DNA of 16,415 nucleotides from NCBI GenBank assembly GCA_030617125.1, contig JAUWWA010000002.1, forward strand, positions 1-16,415, read 5' to 3'. Shown in pieces: positions 13,947 to 16,415 of the stretch (its first letter is position 1; every line of letters begins with the position of its first letter). Source of the DNA: Pirellulales bacterium. GTDB taxonomy: Bacteria > Planctomycetota > Planctomycetia > Pirellulales > Thermoguttaceae. The notes under the pieces are model-generated. The model searched no databases. It was given only the letters and a program-made list of their open reading frames with translations, and was not told the DNA's origin. A program made the translations under genes and the position numbers.

Positions 13947-16415
13947 ATGCCACATGTCGTCACCTTGCCACCGGAAGGGGGGCCGGATGCCGATGGGGCC
14001 ATGCCGGCCGGGTCGTGGCACGAGTCGCAGGAAGACCCCCAGCGGCTCATCTGCGATGTTTGCCCCCGCGGCTGCTCGCTGCGGTCGGGTGATCGGGGAT
14101 TCTGTTTTGTCCGCGAGAACCGCGACGGGCGGATCGTCTCGACCACCTACGGCCGCAGCACCGGCTTCTGCATCGACCCAATCGAGAAGAAGCCGCTCAG
14201 CCACTTCTACCCCGGCACGGCAGTGCTCTCGTTCGGCACGGCCGGGTGCAACCTTGGGTGCAAGTTCTGCCAGAACTGGACGATGTCGCGCTCCCGCGAC
14301 GTCGACGCCGCCTGCGAAACGGCCGATCCGGAAACCATTGCCCGGGCCGCCGTCGAATTGGGCTGCCGCAGCGTCGCCTTCACCTACAACGACCCGATCG
14401 TTTTCGCCGAGTACGCCATCGACACCGCCCGAGCGTGCCGCGAGGCGGGCGTGAAGACCGTGGCCGTCACGTCCGGATACATCAACCCCGCCTGCCGCGA
14501 AACTTTCTTTCAGGACATGGACGCCGCCAACATCGACCTCAAAGGTTTTACGGAGGACTTCTACCGGGAGTATTGTGGCGCCCGCTTGGAACCGGTGCTC
14601 GATACCCTGCGGTGGCTCGCTCGCGAGACGAACGTCTGGATCGAGATCACCAACCTGGTCATCCCGCAGGCGAACGACTCCAGTGATGATCTGAAGCGGA
14701 TGTGTGAGTGGATCGTCGACGAACTGGGACCCGACGTACCGGTGCACTTTTCGGCGTTTCATCCCGACTTCAAGGTGACCGATCGCGGGGCGACGCCGAT
14801 CTCGACGCTGTTGACGGCCCACGACATTGCCCGGCGTGCCGGCTTACACTACGTTTACACGGGCAACGTCAGCGACCGCGAGCACCAGTGCACCTATTGT
14901 CCCAAATGTGGGCGGATGGCGATCGAGCGCGACGGCTATGCCGTGGGCGCCGTTCATTTGCGAGAAGGCCGCTGCGAGTATTGCGACGAACCGATCGCCG
15001 GCCGCTTCGACGCCGAGCCGGGCGACTGGGGCGGCCGACGCATGCCCGTGCGCATCGCCTCGTACGCCAAACCCAAGAATCCCGCCAATCCATCTAACGG
15101 ATCGGGCCTCTCTGCCAAGGAGGAAACAAACGTGAAACGCCAAGAGCCGAATCAACCAGAGTCGCCCTCGCGAAGCGACAGGCCGGCACTGAGCGAACAG
15201 CAGGAGGCGATGATCTTCCACGCGGCGGGCCGTCGGGTCGCCGCGGCGGTGACCTCGCGGTCGGCCGAGCCAATGGACGACGTACTGGCCGAGGTGGCCG
15301 ACACACCGCTCTACGGCGCCTTCGTCAGCCTCAAGCGCGGCGGCCAACTGCGAAGCTGCTGCGGCTACCTGGGCCAGTCGATCCCACTGGGCGAGGCGCT
15401 CGATCGTGCGTCGGTCCGCGCGGCAATGGAAGACCCTCGCTTCCCGCCCATTTCGCCAAGCGAATTGGATCATCTCGACATGGAGGTCTGGCTGTTGTGG
15501 GGGCTCGAGCCGATCACCGCCCGGGGCAAGGACCGCATCAAGGCGATTACCATCGGTAAGCACGGGCTGCAAATCACCCGAGGGCTCTCCCGGGGGTTGT
15601 TGCTGCCCGGTGTGGCCGTGGAACACAACCTCGACGCAAAGGCCTTCCTGCAACAGGTCTGCCTAAAGGCCGGTTTGCCCACCGACGCCTGGCTCGACGA
15701 CGACACCAACGTGATGACCTTTGAGGGCTATGCCATCCGGGGTCGGTTGCGCGGGGGCGAGACCAACGAAGAGGCCCCGCCCAACGGCCCGACCCGCGCT
15801 GAAGTCGCCGCATTGGCCGACTACTGCCGCGCGAACCTCGTCGCGTTGTTCCAGCGCGCCACGCCGAACTTCTACCAGCCCGACGCGTTCGACGGCAGCG
15901 TCAACGCCCTGGCCTTGACCGTCGGTGAACCGCCCGACGTCGCGGTCCAATGCAGCCGACTTTCGTTGCGGCCGCCACTGCCCCTGCAATCGACACTCTT
16001 CACGTTGGTGCAAGGAGCCTCCGGGGAACTTGGCTCCGCGCGAGTCGATCCGAGCGCGTTGCAGACGATGCACGTCGGGCTCAGTGTGCTCATGGATCCG
16101 GCGATGCACGGCACCGCCGCCGCGCCGGTACTCGAAGGTGTTGATCCGCGGCATCGGGCGATCCTGGTTACCGGCCCCTCACGCGCCGCCTGGGTATACA
16201 ATCCCCAGCGAACCGCCGAGCAGTTGCTCAGCGAGGCACTCGAAGCGGGCAAGTTCACTGACCTGTCCGCCACGCGCGTGTTCAGCCTGGCCGTCGTTTC
16301 GACCGAGCCGAGTATGACGGTCGCTCAGATGCCTCGAGCTGAGTCGGGATCGGACGTACGGCCGGCGAGCGTGGCCGGCATGTTCTATCCCGGCACTCCC
16401 GAGGAGATCGATCGC
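13947..16415 (+). CDS. fused AmmeMemoRadiSam protein: radical SAM - AMMECR1 - AMMECR1-like - Memo (3' end outside window)
   Basis: One frame of 823 codons has no stop and runs off the edge. I followed it codon by codon. Residues 1-375 are the AmrS-type radical SAM enzyme: N-terminal Cys36/39/43 (CDVCPRGC) and Cys53, the SAM cluster motif Cys101-x3-Cys105-x2-Cys108 (GCNLGCKFC), TYNDPIVFAEY, IDLKGF, SAFHPDFK, and a zinc-ribbon end with Cys318/321/343/346. Residues about 376-395 are a polar linker. Residues about 410-595 are AMMECR1 (AmrA): GAFVSLKRGGQLRSCCGYLG with Cys471-Cys472, DPRFPPIS and LLPGVAVEH. Residues about 620-795 resemble a second, diverged AMMECR1-like unit. From about 805 the Memo domain (AmrB) begins with RPASVAGMFYPG. 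The three parts define the AmmeMemoRadiSam system (TIGR04335-04337), widespread and of unknown substrate; Memo is related to LigB-type dioxygenases. An internal ribosome site precedes codon 396. The start fits GAGG upstream. Confidence 0.92.
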   Translation, partial: MPHVVTLPPEGGPDADGAMPAGSWHESQEDPQRLICDVCPRGCSLRSGDRGFCFVRENRDGRIVSTTYGRSTGFCIDPIEKKPLSHFYPGTAVLSFGTAGCNLGCKFCQNWTMSRSRDVDAACETADPETIARAAVELGCRSVAFTYNDPIVFAEYAIDTARACREAGVKTVAVTSGYINPACRETFFQDMDAANIDLKGFTEDFYREYCGARLEPVLDTLRWLARETNVWIEITNLVIPQANDSSDDLKRMCEWIVDELGPDVPVHFSAFHPDFKVTDRGATPISTLLTAHDIARRAGLHYVYTGNVSDREHQCTYCPKCGRMAIERDGYAVGAVHLREGRCEYCDEPIAGRFDAEPGDWGGRRMPVRIASYAKPKNPANPSNGSGLSAKEETNVKRQEPNQPESPSRSDRPALSEQQEAMIFHAAGRRVAAAVTSRSAEPMDDVLAEVADTPLYGAFVSLKRGGQLRSCCGYLGQSIPLGEALDRASVRAAMEDPRFPPISPSELDHLDMEVWLLWGLEPITARGKDRIKAITIGKHGLQITRGLSRGLLLPGVAVEHNLDAKAFLQQVCLKAGLPTDAWLDDDTNVMTFEGYAIRGRLRGGETNEEAPPNGPTRAEVAALADYCRANLVALFQRATPNFYQPDAFDGSVNALALTVGEPPDVAVQCSRLSLRPPLPLQSTLFTLVQGASGELGSARVDPSALQTMHVGLSVLMDPAMHGTAAAPVLEGVDPRHRAILVTGPSRAAWVYNPQRTAEQLLSEALEAGKFTDLSATRVFSLAVVSTEPSMTVAQMPRAESGSDVRPASVAGMFYPGTPEEIDR
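15117..15134 (+). promoter_or_regulatory. internal Shine-Dalgarno and in-frame GTG at the radical SAM/AMMECR1 junction
   Basis: AAGGAGG (15117-15123), 8 nt, then GTG (15132-15134), which is codon 396 of the fusion frame. This is the best-placed ribosome site of the locus, much better than the one before codon 1. Initiation here would yield an AMMECR1-Memo protein without the radical SAM part, beginning VKRQEPNQPESPSRSD and reaching the AMMECR1 domain after about 15 residues. Confidence 0.65.

Noticed and set aside
13954..15666. Shorter plus- and minus-strand frames (for example 13954-14454, 14246-14686, 14844-15653) as genes
   Set aside because: All are shadows of the AmmeMemoRadiSam frame, which has clear motifs throughout; that frame simply has no stop within the window.

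Overview
The window looks like chromosomal DNA of a planctomycete, probably Pirellulales-like. The reasons are the high GC content, several protein families I know mainly from that phylum (a HEAT/TPR protein, a small TPR protein ending in a 'DDEPDFDP' motif, a two-helix small membrane protein, a planctomycete-type tyrosine recombinase), intergenic repeats typical of these genomes, and a tRNA gene without an encoded CCA end. This assignment rests on recognition, not on a search.

Layout. Positions 1-107 hold the last 34 codons of a gene that starts outside the window, perhaps a uroporphyrinogen-decarboxylase-like protein. Positions 384-1775 hold a decayed tyrosine recombinase: its N-terminus is missing and it has two in-frame stops, but all catalytic residues remain. 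Its frame runs antisense through the 3' part of a tRNA-Gly(CCC) gene (1730-1800, minus), which is the likely old integration site. A small membrane protein follows (1903-2214, minus), then a palindromic repeat and about 540 bp without a convincing gene. Next come two TPR genes (2898-3422 and 3427-5655) and an alpha/beta hydrolase (5637-6431), close together on the plus strand. On the minus strand lie a DUF2617 gene (6526-7065) and a CPBP intramembrane protease (7245-7973), with REP-like inverted repeats on either side of DUF2617. The plus strand then carries an endonuclease III-like glycosylase (8203-8874), an exported TPR lipoprotein-like or periplasmic protein (9087-11231), fxsA (11246-11716) and nadA (11835-12980). 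A minus-strand MNT/HepT toxin-antitoxin pair occupies 13056-13701.

The most notable item fills the right edge. From 13947 to the last base there is one open frame of 823 codons with no stop, and it runs off the window. It encodes a radical SAM enzyme (AmrS type), an AMMECR1 domain (AmrA type), a second AMMECR1-like segment, and the first residues of a Memo domain (AmrB type). The whole AmmeMemoRadiSam system, normally separate genes, is thus fused in one frame. At the radical SAM/AMMECR1 junction there is a perfect Shine-Dalgarno sequence 8 nt before an in-frame GTG, so the locus may make both a fusion and a separate AMMECR1-Memo protein, or may be a recent stop-loss fusion.

Few genes here share a pathway. 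Likely transcription units are the TPR-TPR-hydrolase group, possibly TPR-fxsA, the MNT-HepT operon, and the AmmeMemoRadiSam fusion. NadA stands without nadB or nadC in view.
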